This document shows, in pieces, positions 35,405-45,123 of a stretch of 59,862 nucleotides of DNA. The notes beneath the pieces are model-generated. The model was given only the letters and a program-made list of their open reading frames with translations. It was not told the origin of the DNA and searched no databases. Positions within the stretch are counted from its first letter, which is position 1; every line of letters starts with the position of its first letter. This stretch comes from Rhodospirillaceae bacterium bin65 (GTDB lineage Bacteria > Pseudomonadota > Alphaproteobacteria > Bin65): the NCBI GenBank assembly GCA_002238725.1, contig MPMX01000025.1, forward strand, positions 1 to 59,862, read 5' to 3'. The position numbers and the translations under genes are program-made.

Positions 35405-35830
35405 TCAGCGGCGCACGGCGCGGCTCTTCTTCGAGCGAGCCAGTGCGAGGAAGCGGGCCTTGATCTGCGCGAACAGTCCCGGCGGGATGAAACCGTAGCT
35501 GAAGACGTCCGGCTGACCGAGCAGCGGAGACAGCCCGGCATTGGGCCATTCATCGATATTGTGTTCCGACACGATCACCCAGCTCGGCGTGTCGTCGAGA
35601 CCCAGGGCCTGTCTGACGCGCGCCGGGACTTCGATGCCTGTGGAATCGACTCCAGGCGGTGTATGGGTGATCGGGAGCAGCACGACGTAGCGCGGAAGTA
35701 CAGCCGGGTCGGTCGCGGCTATCAGACAGGTCGGGCGGGTCTTGCCCTGGTCGCGACCGGCGGCGGCCTCGTGCGTCCAGAGGTAGTCGTAGCGGACGAC
35801 CAGGCCTGGCTTCGGATCGGGAAGCGCCAC
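35405..35830 (-). CDS. PemK/MazF-like toxin
   Basis: 141-residue protein of the type II toxin-antitoxin PemK/MazF endoribonuclease fold. The start PKPGLVVRYDYLWTHE followed by GRDQGKTRPTCLIAA is the typical opening with the conserved arginine-proline strand. LPRYVVLLPITHTPP forms the core strand and SWVIVSEHNIDEWPN the late one. It would cleave mRNA when freed from its antitoxin. It starts 10 nt after the antitoxin gene ends, so the two are an operon. Confidence 0.85.
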   Translation of the reverse strand: MALPDPKPGLVVRYDYLWTHEAAAGRDQGKTRPTCLIAATDPAVLPRYVVLLPITHTPPGVDSTGIEVPARVRQALGLDDTPSWVIVSEHNIDEWPNAGLSPLLGQPDVFSYGFIPPGLFAQIKARFLALARSKKSRAVRR

Positions 35831-35840
35831 CGATTCGTCG

Positions 35841-36095
35841 TTACGTCAGCAGGTCGTCGAGCGGCTTGTGCTCCCCATCCATCGCGGCGCGCTCCACGGC
35901 GTCGATCACCACATCGGCGGCGGCGTCCGTGCGATGGCTGCGCTGCGCCGAAGCCCGAAGCCAGTCATAGTGCTCCGCGGACATGAGCACGAACTCGCGG
36001 CGCCCATGCCGGGTTATCTCCACCGGCTTGCGCTGCGCTTCGTGCTGGAACCGGCCGAACTTGCGCTGGAACTCGAGGGCGCTCACGGTGGGCAT
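35841..36095 (-). CDS. Phd/YefM-type antitoxin
   Basis: 84 residues from the ATG at 36095, with CAGGAAG six bases upstream. The N-terminus MPTVSALEFQRKFGRFQHEA, then KPVEITRHGRREFVLMSAEHYDWLRA, is the Phd/YefM DNA-binding fold. The acidic, flexible C-terminus (DAVERAAMDGEHKPLDDLL) is the usual toxin-neutralising arm. Such antitoxins repress their own operon. It lies next to a broken integrase, consistent with arrival on a mobile element. Confidence 0.85.
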   Translation of the reverse strand: MPTVSALEFQRKFGRFQHEAQRKPVEITRHGRREFVLMSAEHYDWLRASAQRSHRTDAAADVVIDAVERAAMDGEHKPLDDLLT

Positions 36096-36159
36096 GGCAG
36101 GCTTCCTGGCCACAGGGACTTGTCTCAATATACGTATAATCCGTAGAAATGAAAGCGAC

Positions 36160-36460
36160 TCATGGCGTAGCGACGAAATCGCTGTCGATGCTGTCGCCGA
36201 TGCGCGCCGCGGAAGCCTTCACGGTATCGCGGGCAAGGTGGGCGGTACCGGGCGGTCGTCTGCACCTGTGTGTGACCGAGCAGTTTGCCGATCATCGGCA
36301 AACCCTCGCCCAGCGCCAGCGCGCGCGAGGCGAAGGAGTGACGGAGGTCATGAATGCGCACTTCGTCGAGACCGGCGCAATCCCGGATGCGCCGCCACGG
36401 GTGCTGAAGGTCGGTGAGGTGGCTGCCGGGTATCCCTTGGAAGCGAAATGGGGATCGGGA
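36160..36460 (-). pseudogene. Tyrosine recombinase (integrase), frameshifted C-terminal fragment
   Basis: The minus strand encodes HLTDLQHPWRRIRDCAGLDE, VRIHDLRHSFASRALALGEG and LPMIGKLLGHTQVQTTARY, the conserved RHR...H catalytic half of phage-type integrases. One extra base after the TAC of TARY (near 36231) shifts the frame; the correct ending AHLARDTVKASAARIG, down to VATP and a stop at 36160-36162, continues in the next frame. The N-terminal two-thirds are missing. It is a dead relic of an integrated element. Confidence 0.85.
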
Positions 36461-36479
36461 AACACGGGGGCAATCTGGA

Positions 36480-37238
36480 ATGGTCGAGGAGCACGAAATG
36501 CAGGTTGCCGCGTTTCTGGCGAAGGCCATGGTCGTCAAGTGTTTTCGCGATACGATCCTCGAAGACATTCATTCGGGAATCCATCCGGTCACGCATACCG
36601 GAATATTTTCCGATATCGTGGTGATCGACGCCAACGGCTGGCGCATTCCCTGGCCGGAGGTGGCGCATATCGAACCCGACGAGTTGCGCGACCTGATGCG
36701 CTGGATCGTCACCCGCCTCTACACCTGCAACGTCAAGGCAGGCGATTTCGACTTCCTCGGAATGCTTGACTGGGCTGCGAGGGAGGCTCAGGCCAGGGAC
36801 GAACCGGAACTCGATGAGATAACGATAGGAGGCCTTGAGCGCAGGCGGATGTTCGGACCCGGCGACGGGATCGTGGCGAAGCTAGCTGGGACTGAGCCTG
36901 CCGCTGGAGGCCCCGGTCGGCTGGATCGCCGACCTGTGGCGGGTCGCCGGCCGCCCGCCCCCTCCTCGGACGGGGTGGGCCGGGGACGGGAAGATCGCGC
37001 GCTGGTGTCAGTGCTGGACGGAATAGGCGCAGAGAAGTCGCACCGCTGGATGGCCGAGCGCATCTTGGGCGAGGCGAGGGTTGCCTCGGAGTGGAGTTCC
37101 GAAAGCTGGATGCGCGCCCAGGTCCGGCGCTGGATCCCCAAGGCCGGGGCGTTGGCAGCCGGCGGCTGGCGCGACCTCGTGCCTCGACATTTTCCCGAGC
37201 CATGGCGGACCACGCCGACAGCGGGACCGGGCGCGTAG
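36480..37238 (+). CDS. Hypothetical protein, accessory
   Basis: 252 residues from the ATG at 36480. Residues 1-115 look like a real globular domain (MQVAAFLAKAMVVKCFRDTI, GIFSDIVVIDANGWRIPWPE, HIEPDELRDLMRWIVTRLYT). The second half is low-complexity and rich in Arg, Gly and Pro. Around 36885 a neighbouring frame reads LPLEAPVGWIADLWR, so a frameshift may have extended or altered the C-terminus. I do not recognise a family. It starts just beyond the integrase relic on the opposite strand and probably belongs to the same former element. Confidence 0.5.
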   Translation: MVEEHEMQVAAFLAKAMVVKCFRDTILEDIHSGIHPVTHTGIFSDIVVIDANGWRIPWPEVAHIEPDELRDLMRWIVTRLYTCNVKAGDFDFLGMLDWAAREAQARDEPELDEITIGGLERRRMFGPGDGIVAKLAGTEPAAGGPGRLDRRPVAGRRPPAPSSDGVGRGREDRALVSVLDGIGAEKSHRWMAERILGEARVASEWSSESWMRAQVRRWIPKAGALAAGGWRDLVPRHFPEPWRTTPTAGPGA

Positions 37239-37499
37239 CGGCCGTTTGTCCGGCCGCAAGCGGGATATCGCGTTGCGGCTTCCGCCGCCCGGCGCTGCCG
37301 TCGCCGGCGCCGGATCGGAAACAGCCCCGCAATCCGGGCGGTTTCGGGGGACATGCGGGGTCGGGAGTTGACTTGAATCAGCTTGCTGAGTTGAAGACTG
37401 ACAAGGATAGTGTTTGATCAAGTCATTGTTATTACAGTAAAAACGTTAATTTTGGGCAGACCATGACATTTCATGACACTTTACGACACCCGCACGCGG
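37239..37499. other. Junction between accessory and core DNA
   Basis: 261 bp without a convincing gene. The first part is G+C-rich; from about 37370 to 37490 it turns A+T-rich, with loose repeats ATGACATTTC, ATGACACTTT, ACGACACCC directly against the aroC stop. Right of it all genes are dense housekeeping genes. It may be the edge of an integrated region. Confidence 0.4.
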
Positions 37500-38585
37500 C
37501 TACCGACCGCGCTGGCCCAGGTCGCGCAGCCAGTGGTCGGCGAGGACGCAGGCCATCATGGCCTCGCCGATCGGCACGGCGCGGATGCCGACGCAGGGAT
37601 CGTGCCGGCCTTTGGTGATCGCGGCGGTGTCCTCGCCGTCGACCGTGACCGTGGGCCGCGGCCGGGGCAGCGACGAGGTCGGCTTGACGGCGAAGCGCAC
37701 GACCAGTGGCTCTCCGTTGGTGATGCCGCCCAGCGTGCCGCCGGCCCGGTTGCTGTCGAACACCATGGCGCCGTCTTCCATGTGCATAGTGTCGTGGGCA
37801 TCTTCGCCGGGAAGCTCCACGCCGGCAAAGCCGTCGCCGATCTCAACCGCCTTGACCGCGTTGATCGACATCATCGCCTTGGCGAGGTCGGCGTCCATCT
37901 TGTCGTAGACCGGCTCGCCCAGGCCGGGCGGTACGCCCTCGCCGTGAATTTCCAGCACCGCGCCGGCAGAGGAGCCGGCCTTGCGCGCCACCGTCAGGAA
38001 GTTCTCCCACACCGGTACGGCCGCCGCGTCCGGGCACCAGAAGGGGTTGTCGCCGACGATGTCCCAGTCCCAGCGCGCGCGGTCGATCTCCAGGGCCCCC
38101 ATCTTCACCATCGCGCCGCGGATGCGGAAGGTGTCGCCCCAGGCGGCGTTCAGGACCTGCCGGGCGACCGCACCGGCGGCGACCCGCATGGCGGTCTCGC
38201 GCGCCGAGGCCCGGCCGCTGCCGCGATAGTCGCGGATGCCGTATTTCTTCCAGTAGGTGAAATCGGCATGGCCGGGCCGGAACAGGTCCTTGATTTCGGA
38301 ATAGTCCCGCGGGCGCTGGTCGACATTCTCGATGATCAGGCTGATCGGCGTGCCGGTGGTCAGCCCCTCGAAGGTGCCGGAGAGGATGCGGACCCGGTCC
38401 GGCTCCTTGCGCTGGGTGACGAATTTCGACTGGCCCGGCCGGCGCTTGTCGAGCCAGGGCTGGATATCGTCCTCGGTCAGCGGCAGGCGCGGCGGCACAC
38501 CGTCGACCACGCCGCCGATGGCGAGCCCGTGGCTCTCGCCCCAGGTGGTGAAGCGGAACGCCGTGCCGAAGGCGTTGCCGGGCAT
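37500..38585 (-). CDS. aroC: Chorismate synthase
   Basis: 361-residue, flavin-dependent last enzyme of the shikimate pathway, converting EPSP to chorismate. Family signatures are [20 protein letters not shown] at the start, the FMN-site [18 protein letters not shown], and [20 protein letters not shown] and [15 protein letters not shown] further on. Length is normal for the bifunctional or reductase-dependent bacterial form. It starts 4 nt after fabI, a pairing common in alphaproteobacteria. Confidence 0.97.
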   Translation of the reverse strand: MPGNAFGTAFRFTTWGESHGLAIGGVVDGVPPRLPLTEDDIQPWLDKRRPGQSKFVTQRKEPDRVRILSGTFEGLTTGTPISLIIENVDQRPRDYSEIKDLFRPGHADFTYWKKYGIRDYRGSGRASARETAMRVAAGAVARQVLNAAWGDTFRIRGAMVKMGALEIDRARWDWDIVGDNPFWCPDAAAVPVWENFLTVARKAGSSAGAVLEIHGEGVPPGLGEPVYDKMDADLAKAMMSINAVKAVEIGDGFAGVELPGEDAHDTMHMEDGAMVFDSNRAGGTLGGITNGEPLVVRFAVKPTSSLPRPRPTVTVDGEDTAAITKGRHDPCVGIRAVPIGEAMMACVLADHWLRDLGQRGR

Positions 38586-38589
38586 GGCG

Positions 38590-39435
38590 CTAGTCCGCCC
38601 CGCGCGCTTCGGCGGCCCCGCGCGCTTCGGCGATCAGGTCCGGCGCGTCGATCGCCTTCATGCCGACGACATGATAGCCGCTGTCGACATGGTGGACCTC
38701 TCCGGTCACGCCGGTCGACAGGTCCGAGAGCAGATAGAGGCCCGCGCCGCCGACCTCGCCGGTCGTCACGTTCCGGCGCAGGGGCGCATTGTCGGCGTTC
38801 CATTTCAGGATGTAGCGGAAGTCGCCGATGCCCGACGCCGCCAGCGTCTTGATCGGCCCGGCCGAGATGGCGTTGACCCGGATGCCCCGGTCGCCCAGGT
38901 CGACGGCGAGATACTTGACGCTCGCCTCGAGCGCCGCCTTGGCCACGCCCATCACGTTGTAATGCGGCATCACCCGCTCGGCGCCGTAATAGGTCAGCGT
39001 CAGCAGGCTGCCGCCGTCGTTCATCAGGGCCGCGGCGCGGCGGCTGACGTCGGTGAAGGAATAGCAGGAGACCAGCATCGAGCGGACGAAATTATCCTTT
39101 GTCGTGTGGAGATACTTGCCCTTCAGTTCGTCCTTGTCGGCATAGGCGATGGCGTGAACGACGAAATCCAGGCTGCCCCAGGCCTTGCCGAGCGCTCCGA
39201 AGGCCGCATCGAGGGATTCCGCCTCCGTGACGTCGCAAGGCAGGACGAGCGATGCGCCGACGCTATCCGCCAGCGGACGGACGCGCTTCTCCAGCGCCTC
39301 GCCCTGGAAGGTGAAGGCCAGTTCGGCGCCCTGCTCCGCGACCGCGCGCGCGATTCCCCAGGCGATCGACCGGTCGTTGGCGACGCCCATCACAATGCCG
39401 CGCTTGCCGGCCATCAGTCCCGCTTGTGCGGCCAT
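38590..39435 (-). CDS. fabI: Enoyl-[acyl-carrier-protein] reductase (NADH)
   Basis: 281-residue short-chain dehydrogenase catalysing the last step of each fatty-acid elongation round. The nucleotide site is [20 protein letters not shown]; the FabI-type Y-X6-K active site is in [20 protein letters not shown] followed by [32 protein letters not shown] is the substrate loop. An in-frame ATG 21 nt downstream (MAGKRG) is an alternative start. It is co-transcribed with aroC. Confidence 0.96.
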   Translation of the reverse strand: MAAQAGLMAGKRGIVMGVANDRSIAWGIARAVAEQGAELAFTFQGEALEKRVRPLADSVGASLVLPCDVTEAESLDAAFGALGKAWGSLDFVVHAIAYADKDELKGKYLHTTKDNFVRSMLVSCYSFTDVSRRAAALMNDGGSLLTLTYYGAERVMPHYNVMGVAKAALEASVKYLAVDLGDRGIRVNAISAGPIKTLAASGIGDFRYILKWNADNAPLRRNVTTGEVGGAGLYLLSDLSTGVTGEVHHVDSGYHVVGMKAIDAPDLIAEARGAAEARGAD

Positions 39436-39608
39436 GAATCGATTATGCCCATCCTGCTGCGGTGCGGATGCATCCTACACGGCGCGCTAGACCGGTCAAT
39501 TGCGCGACAAGCCCGGCCGGGCGCGGTATGGTCTTCGGCCAGTCCGGGCAGGACCGCGGCCGGCCGCCGCCTGTTCGGCCCCGCAGGAAACAACGAACCG
39601 CACCGGGG

Positions 39609-40928
39609 ATGACGGAAGCCAAAAGCCGCATCGACGACCGGGAAAAGCCCGCCGCCTGGCGAGCGGTACGCGCCGCGGGCGACTTCTGCGTCTATCTCGG
39701 CCTGCGTTTCTGGAAAGACCATAATTTCAGCGCGGCGGCCTCGCTCAGCTACACCACCCTGCTGGCGGTCGTGCCGCTCGCCGCCATCGGCTTCTCGATC
39801 CTGGCGGCCTTTCCGGTGTTCGACCGGATCCGCACCGATCTGCTGTCCTTCATCCTGGAGATCTTCCTGCCGCAGAATGTCGAGGCGGTGCGCGGCCAGT
39901 TCGACCTGTTCCTGCGCAACACGCGGGAGCTGACCGCGGTCGGCACGGTGGCGCTCGCGGTCACCGCCGTCATCCTGCTCGATACGGTCGATACCTGGTT
40001 CAACCGGATCTGGCGCCAGCCGGAGGTCCGGCCGCTGGTTCAGCGCATGACCATGTACTGGGCGGTTCTCACCGTCACGCCGCTGCTCGCCGGCGGCAGC
40101 ATCGCGATCTCCACCTATCTGTTTGCGCAGGCGAACCTGGGCGTCGTCGAGGGAAGCTGGGTGCAGAATACAGCCGTCCGCTGGCTGCCGCCGCTGCTGC
40201 TCTTCGTTTCCTTCGCCGTCGCCTACATGGTGATCCCGTACCGCAAGGTCCGGCTGGGTTATGCCGCGCTCGGCGCAGTCGTTGCGCTGCTGCTGTACGA
40301 CGGGCTGAAATGGGGCTTCTCGCTCTATTTCCACGCCTTCCCGTCCTACGAAACCCTGTATGGCGCGCTGTCCTACATTCCGCTGCTGCTGATCTGGATG
40401 TACCTGGTGTGGTGCGCCGTCCTGTTCGGCGCGCAGACCGCCGCGGCGCTGCCGGAGTGGCTGGCGCTGCAGCGTCACGGGGCGCCCGGCGAAAGCCGCG
40501 CGACAAGACGGCTCGGACAGGCGATGGTGATCCTGCACGGCCTGTACCGGGCCGGGGAGACCGGCCGGCCGGTCGACACCGAAACGCTGCTGGAGCCGCT
40601 GCCGGATTCCGCCGAGTTGCTGGAGCCGCTGCTGGAGCGGCTCGAAGCGTTGCACTATATCGCGCGCTCCAACGAGGATGCCTGGATCCTGTCGCGCGAC
40701 CCGGCGGCGCTGACCGTCTACGAAATCGCCCGCGACCTCGGCATCACCATCCGGCCGGGACTGGGCGGATTACAGGACGAGGCGGTCTGGACCGACCGGC
40801 TGGACTCCCTGATCGGACTGTCCGAGACGGCACAGAAATCGGTGCTGGACGTTTCGCTGCGCGAGCTGTTCGGCGCCGCCCGGGAAAACGACGGCGAAAA
40901 TGCCGTGCCGACGGATCGGACGAACTGA
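39609..40928 (+). CDS. YihY/BrkB family inner-membrane protein
   Basis: 439 residues from the ATG at 39609; the longer frame upstream is Arg/Pro-rich and not conserved in style. The first 290 residues carry the family pattern: DHNFSAAASLSYTTLLAVVP, PQNVEAVRGQFDLFLRNTRE, then six membrane segments ending YIPLLLIWMYLVWCAVLFGA. A cytoplasmic tail of about 140 residues (winged-helix-like, LEPLLERLEALHYIARSN) follows. The family was once called RNase BN; that role is discarded and the function is unclear. It is divergent from fabI. Confidence 0.88.
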   Translation: MTEAKSRIDDREKPAAWRAVRAAGDFCVYLGLRFWKDHNFSAAASLSYTTLLAVVPLAAIGFSILAAFPVFDRIRTDLLSFILEIFLPQNVEAVRGQFDLFLRNTRELTAVGTVALAVTAVILLDTVDTWFNRIWRQPEVRPLVQRMTMYWAVLTVTPLLAGGSIAISTYLFAQANLGVVEGSWVQNTAVRWLPPLLLFVSFAVAYMVIPYRKVRLGYAALGAVVALLLYDGLKWGFSLYFHAFPSYETLYGALSYIPLLLIWMYLVWCAVLFGAQTAAALPEWLALQRHGAPGESRATRRLGQAMVILHGLYRAGETGRPVDTETLLEPLPDSAELLEPLLERLEALHYIARSNEDAWILSRDPAALTVYEIARDLGITIRPGLGGLQDEAVWTDRLDSLIGLSETAQKSVLDVSLRELFGAARENDGENAVPTDRTN

Positions 40929-40961
40929 ACCGGGAAAAACTGATCCGGGAAAAGGGTGCGC

Positions 40962-41453
40962 TCAGAGCGCAACCGCCCACGCGCCGCGCCGCGTCCGGCA
41001 GCGGCGGCCGCTGACGGTCTCCGTCCTGCCGTCGGCGAGCTGCACCGTCTCGGTGAAATTGCGGCAGACCCGACCCTTGGCCGAACCGCGCTTGGCGCGG
41101 TAGGGCGGCGAGGTCGGCGTGACGATGCCGCCGTTTCCGGTGCGCGAATTGCGCCAGGCATGGCTGTGGCCGGTCCTGCCTTGCTTCATCGCCCGGTGCG
41201 CGTTCAGATGCGCCATTTCGCGGTCCTTGCGGTCGAGCGCATGGCCGATCCGGTTGCCGATGAACCCGCCGACCAGACTGCCGATCGCGGCGCCGGCCAG
41301 CCGGCCGCTCGTATCGCCTTTCCGGGCCAGGGCCGCGCCGGCGAGCGCGCCGATCACCGCGCCGCCGGCGGTCCCGGCGGTTTCCTTGTTCGTCGTGCAG
41401 GCCGGCAGGACGAGAGCTGCACTCAGTCCGACAGCCAGAAGCACTTTGCGCAC
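40962..41453 (-). CDS. Glycine-zipper outer-membrane lipoprotein
   Basis: 163 residues from a GTG at 41453, chosen because AGGAG lies eight bases upstream and the product then starts with a clean signal peptide, [19 protein letters not shown], whose LPAC is a lipobox. A glycine-zipper segment follows ([40 protein letters not shown]), as in the 17-kDa surface antigen and SlyB families. The tail ([20 protein letters not shown], then RRCRTRRG) is the common SH3-like ending. It probably sits in the outer membrane and helps envelope integrity. Confidence 0.85.
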   Translation of the reverse strand: MRKVLLAVGLSAALVLPACTTNKETAGTAGGAVIGALAGAALARKGDTSGRLAGAAIGSLVGGFIGNRIGHALDRKDREMAHLNAHRAMKQGRTGHSHAWRNSRTGNGGIVTPTSPPYRAKRGSAKGRVCRNFTETVQLADGRTETVSGRRCRTRRGAWAVAL

Positions 41454-41659
41454 CGTTCGATCTCCTGTTGCCATGGCCTTTCCGGCCGGCTGCGCCAACC
41501 GCACAACCGGCGCCGATCCCTGCCTGCTTATATGCTGTACGCCGGTATCTCCGACAACCGTCGCCGGAAAACATTCGAACGGCAGACGCCCGCGCGGCGG
41601 CTCTAGTCGGGCGATGCCGCCGGTATCCGGCCTGCGCGGATCGGGGTATAGTTCCGGCC

Positions 41660-42250
<591 letters not shown>

Positions 42251-42280
42251 AAAATCCGGATTGACCCGGCTGAGCCCGGA

Positions 42281-42652
42281 TCAGCCTTCTTTCTCCGGCT
42301 TCTCGACATGCTCCATGACCTCGCCGAGGTCGGAATCGTCCTCGCCCAGATCGGAGGCATCCTCCAGGACATCGTCGTCCTCGTCCCCGTCGCTGTCGAC
42401 ATCGACCTCCTCGATATCTTCGGGCAGCTTCACGTCATCGCTTGCCTCTTCGCTTTCGGCGGCCGGTTTTTTCTCGGCCTTGCTCTTGACTTCTTCCTGC
42501 ACCGGCGGCTTGCGGCTGCGTCCGCGAACTAAATCGTCCGGATTGAACGTCGCCCCGCAATAGGGGCACAGTGCCGGCACTTTCGACAGGTCATAAAATT
42601 TGCCGCTGCACGAAGGGCAGGCGCGTTTCTGTCCGAGGTCGGCGTCAGCCAA
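42281..42652 (-). CDS. TIGR02300 family zinc-ribbon acidic protein
   Basis: 123 residues from a TTG at 42652, with GGAG seven bases upstream. The N-terminus has two CxxC pairs (KRACPSCSGKFYDL and ALCPYCGATFNPDD), then a low-complexity tail very rich in Glu and Asp (VDSDGDEDDDVLEDASDLGE). This layout is typical of a small alphaproteobacterial family of unknown function commonly encoded next to aroA. It is divergent from aroA here. Confidence 0.85.
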   Translation of the reverse strand: MADADLGQKRACPSCSGKFYDLSKVPALCPYCGATFNPDDLVRGRSRKPPVQEEVKSKAEKKPAAESEEASDDVKLPEDIEEVDVDSDGDEDDDVLEDASDLGEDDSDLGEVMEHVEKPEKEG

Positions 42653-42840
42653 GGCAGGTCTCCGGATCGGGGCGGAAAATTCGCAGTGGCGTCGCCGGAC
42701 GGCGGCAACCTGCACCATGCGAAAGTCGAATGAGGCGGCTATGTGGTAGACAGGCGCCCGCCGTCAAGACCCGAATTGCACATCCGCACCGATCCATCCG
42801 CCGCCTTCGCCCCGCCAATCGCTCTTCCCGAAGCTCTCCG

Positions 42841-44247
42841 ATGTCTGCTGTCCTTCCCGAAATTCCCGACGGTGCGGCCCACCCCGCGATGGCGCGCCGC
42901 GCCGGCACGCTTGACGGCGTGGCGGTGGTGCCCGGCGACAAGTCGATCTCGCACCGCGCCCTGATGCTCGGCGCGCTCGCCATCGGCCGGACCCGGGTGA
43001 CCGGCCTGCTGGAAGGCGCCGACGTCCTGACCACGGCCAACGCCTTGCGCTGCCTGGGCGTGCCGGTGGCGCGGCAGCCCGACGGCACCTGGACAATTGA
43101 CGGCGTCGGCGTTGGCGGGCTTGCTGCGCCGGATACGGTTCTGGACATGGGCAACGCCGGCACCGCTGCGCGGCTGCTGCTCGGCATCCTGGCGAGCCAC
43201 GATCTGCGCGCGGTGATGACCGGCGACGCCTCGCTGTGCCGGCGGCCGATGGCGCGGGTGACCGAACCGCTGTCGCAGATGGGCGCGCGCTTCGACTGCG
43301 CCGCCGGCGGGCGGCTGCCGTTGACCGTCTGGGGCGCACGAGCGCCTGTTCCCATAGTATACGCCCTGCCTGTCGTCTCGGCCCAGGTCAAGACGGCCGT
43401 GATGTTCGCCGGGCTCAACACGATGGGCGAGACTTCGGTGATCGAAGCTGCGCCGACGCGCGACCATACCGTGCGTATGATGCGCTATTTCGGCTGCACG
43501 GTATCCTCCGCAGGCGGAAGAGCCGGAACGCGAGTCACGGTCCGCGGCTGGCAGGAATATTCCGCAGCCGATCTCTCTGTGCCGGGCGACCCCTCGTCGG
43601 CGGCTTTTCCGCTGGTCGCGGCCCTGCTGGCCGGCAGCGGCGCTGTGACCGTTCGCGGCGTCTGCCTCGATCCGCTGCGCACCGGTCTGTACGATACCCT
43701 CGCCGAAATGGACGCGAACCTTTCCATCGAGAACCGGCGTGAGGTCTCCGGCGAGCCGGTCGGTGATCTGGTGGCGGCGGCCGGCGCGCTGAACGCCGTC
43801 GCGGTGCCGGCGGCGCGCGCGGCGTCGATGATCGATGAGTACCCGGTTCTCGCCGCCGCTGCGGCCGTTGCAAACGGGACCAGCCGGTTCGAGGGAATCG
43901 GCGAATTGCGGGTCAAGGAAAGCGACCGCCTGGCCGCCGTCGCCGACGGGCTTGCCCGCTGCGGCGTACCGGTGCGGACCGGCGACGACTGGATGGAGAT
44001 CGACGGCTCCGGCGGCCGTCCGGTTGCCGGCACCGGGCCGGATAATCCGGTCGCCACGCTGCACGATCACCGCATCGCCATGAGCTTCCTGGTTCTCGGC
44101 CTCGCCAGCAGGGATGGCGTCGCCGTGGACGATACGGCTATGATCGGGACCAGCTTCCCCGGTTTCATTCCGACGATGCAGGCGCTCGGCGCGCCGATCG
44201 AACCGCTGACCGATCCGATAGACCAACCGACCGGAGATCGACCATGA
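42841..44247 (+). CDS. aroA: 3-phosphoshikimate 1-carboxyvinyltransferase (EPSP synthase)
   Basis: 468 residues from the ATG at 42841. It makes EPSP from shikimate 3-phosphate and phosphoenolpyruvate. Motifs are VPGDKSISHRALMLGALAIG, LDMGNAGTAARLLLGILA, SLCRRPMARVTEPL, and the catalytic region IDEYPVLAAAAAVANGTS with ELRVKESDRLAAVADG. The AGT-AR stretch and SLCRRPM fit class II enzymes, the form found in Agrobacterium and other alphaproteobacteria. Its end overlaps the aldolase start by 4 nt. Confidence 0.96.
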   Translation: MSAVLPEIPDGAAHPAMARRAGTLDGVAVVPGDKSISHRALMLGALAIGRTRVTGLLEGADVLTTANALRCLGVPVARQPDGTWTIDGVGVGGLAAPDTVLDMGNAGTAARLLLGILASHDLRAVMTGDASLCRRPMARVTEPLSQMGARFDCAAGGRLPLTVWGARAPVPIVYALPVVSAQVKTAVMFAGLNTMGETSVIEAAPTRDHTVRMMRYFGCTVSSAGGRAGTRVTVRGWQEYSAADLSVPGDPSSAAFPLVAALLAGSGAVTVRGVCLDPLRTGLYDTLAEMDANLSIENRREVSGEPVGDLVAAAGALNAVAVPAARAASMIDEYPVLAAAAAVANGTSRFEGIGELRVKESDRLAAVADGLARCGVPVRTGDDWMEIDGSGGRPVAGTGPDNPVATLHDHRIAMSFLVLGLASRDGVAVDDTAMIGTSFPGFIPTMQALGAPIEPLTDPIDQPTGDRP

Positions 44248-45029
44248 GCACCGTTACGGCCATCCGCCCCGCCGGCAGTGTCCGCGACCGGGTATCCGAC
44301 GAGGAATGGAGCGTTCGCGTCGATCTCGCCGCTGCCTACCGGCTGGTGGCCCACTATGGCTGGGACGATCTGATCTACACCCACATCTCCGCGCGGGTTC
44401 CCGGCCCGGAACATCATTTCCTGATCAACCCCTACGGCATGATGTTCGAAGAGATCACGGCCTCCAGCCTGATCAAGATCGATCTTGACGGCGCGCTGAT
44501 GATGGAGAGCGATTATCCGGTCAACCAGGCCGGCTTCACCATCCACAGTGCAGTTCACGAGGTGCGGGACGACGCGCGATGCGTGATCCACCTCCACACG
44601 CTCGACGGCACCGCGGTGTCGACCGACAGCCGCGGCCTGATGCCGCTCAACCAGACGGCGCTGCTGATCCGCAACCAGATCGCCTGGCACGATTACGAGG
44701 GCGTCGCCGTCGACCTCGACGAGCGGCCGCGCCTGCAGAAAGACCTGGGTGACCGGAACTATATGCTGCTGTGGAACCACGGCACGCTGACCTGCGGGGA
44801 AACCGTCGCCGAAGCCTTCCAGCGCATGTATTTCCTGGAACGCGCCTGCTCGATGCAGGTGCGGACGCTCTCGACCGGGGCCGAAATTCATCCGCCGAAA
44901 AAAGAGATTGTCGCAAAGACGGCGCACCAGGGCGCCAATCGGGAGTTCTTCGCAAGAATCTCCAACGACATGGCCTGGCCCGCCCTGCTGCGCATGCTGG
45001 ACCGGCGCGATCCGTCCTACCGGGAATAG
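44244..45029 (+). CDS. Class II aldolase/adducin family protein
   Basis: 261 residues, start overlapping aroA by 4 nt (ATGA). The family pattern is clear: RLVAHYGWDDLIYTHISARV, ASSLIKIDLDGALM, the zinc-binding VIHLHTLDGTAVSTDSRGLM, and a third histidine in LLWNHGTLTCGETVAEAFQR. Bacterial members are sugar-phosphate aldolases or, for this subgroup near core genes, of unknown substrate. The metal ligands are kept, so it is probably an active enzyme. Its link to aroA is probably only operonic. Confidence 0.9.
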   Translation: MSTVTAIRPAGSVRDRVSDEEWSVRVDLAAAYRLVAHYGWDDLIYTHISARVPGPEHHFLINPYGMMFEEITASSLIKIDLDGALMMESDYPVNQAGFTIHSAVHEVRDDARCVIHLHTLDGTAVSTDSRGLMPLNQTALLIRNQIAWHDYEGVAVDLDERPRLQKDLGDRNYMLLWNHGTLTCGETVAEAFQRMYFLERACSMQVRTLSTGAEIHPPKKEIVAKTAHQGANREFFARISNDMAWPALLRMLDRRDPSYRE

Positions 45030-45123
45030 GCGGGCGCCTTCGGAACGGTGACGGCCCGGGCGGTCTTGCGGCCCGGTTGCGACGGTCCGGCCGTGTAGTC
45101 CGATACGATCGCGGGAGAGCCCG

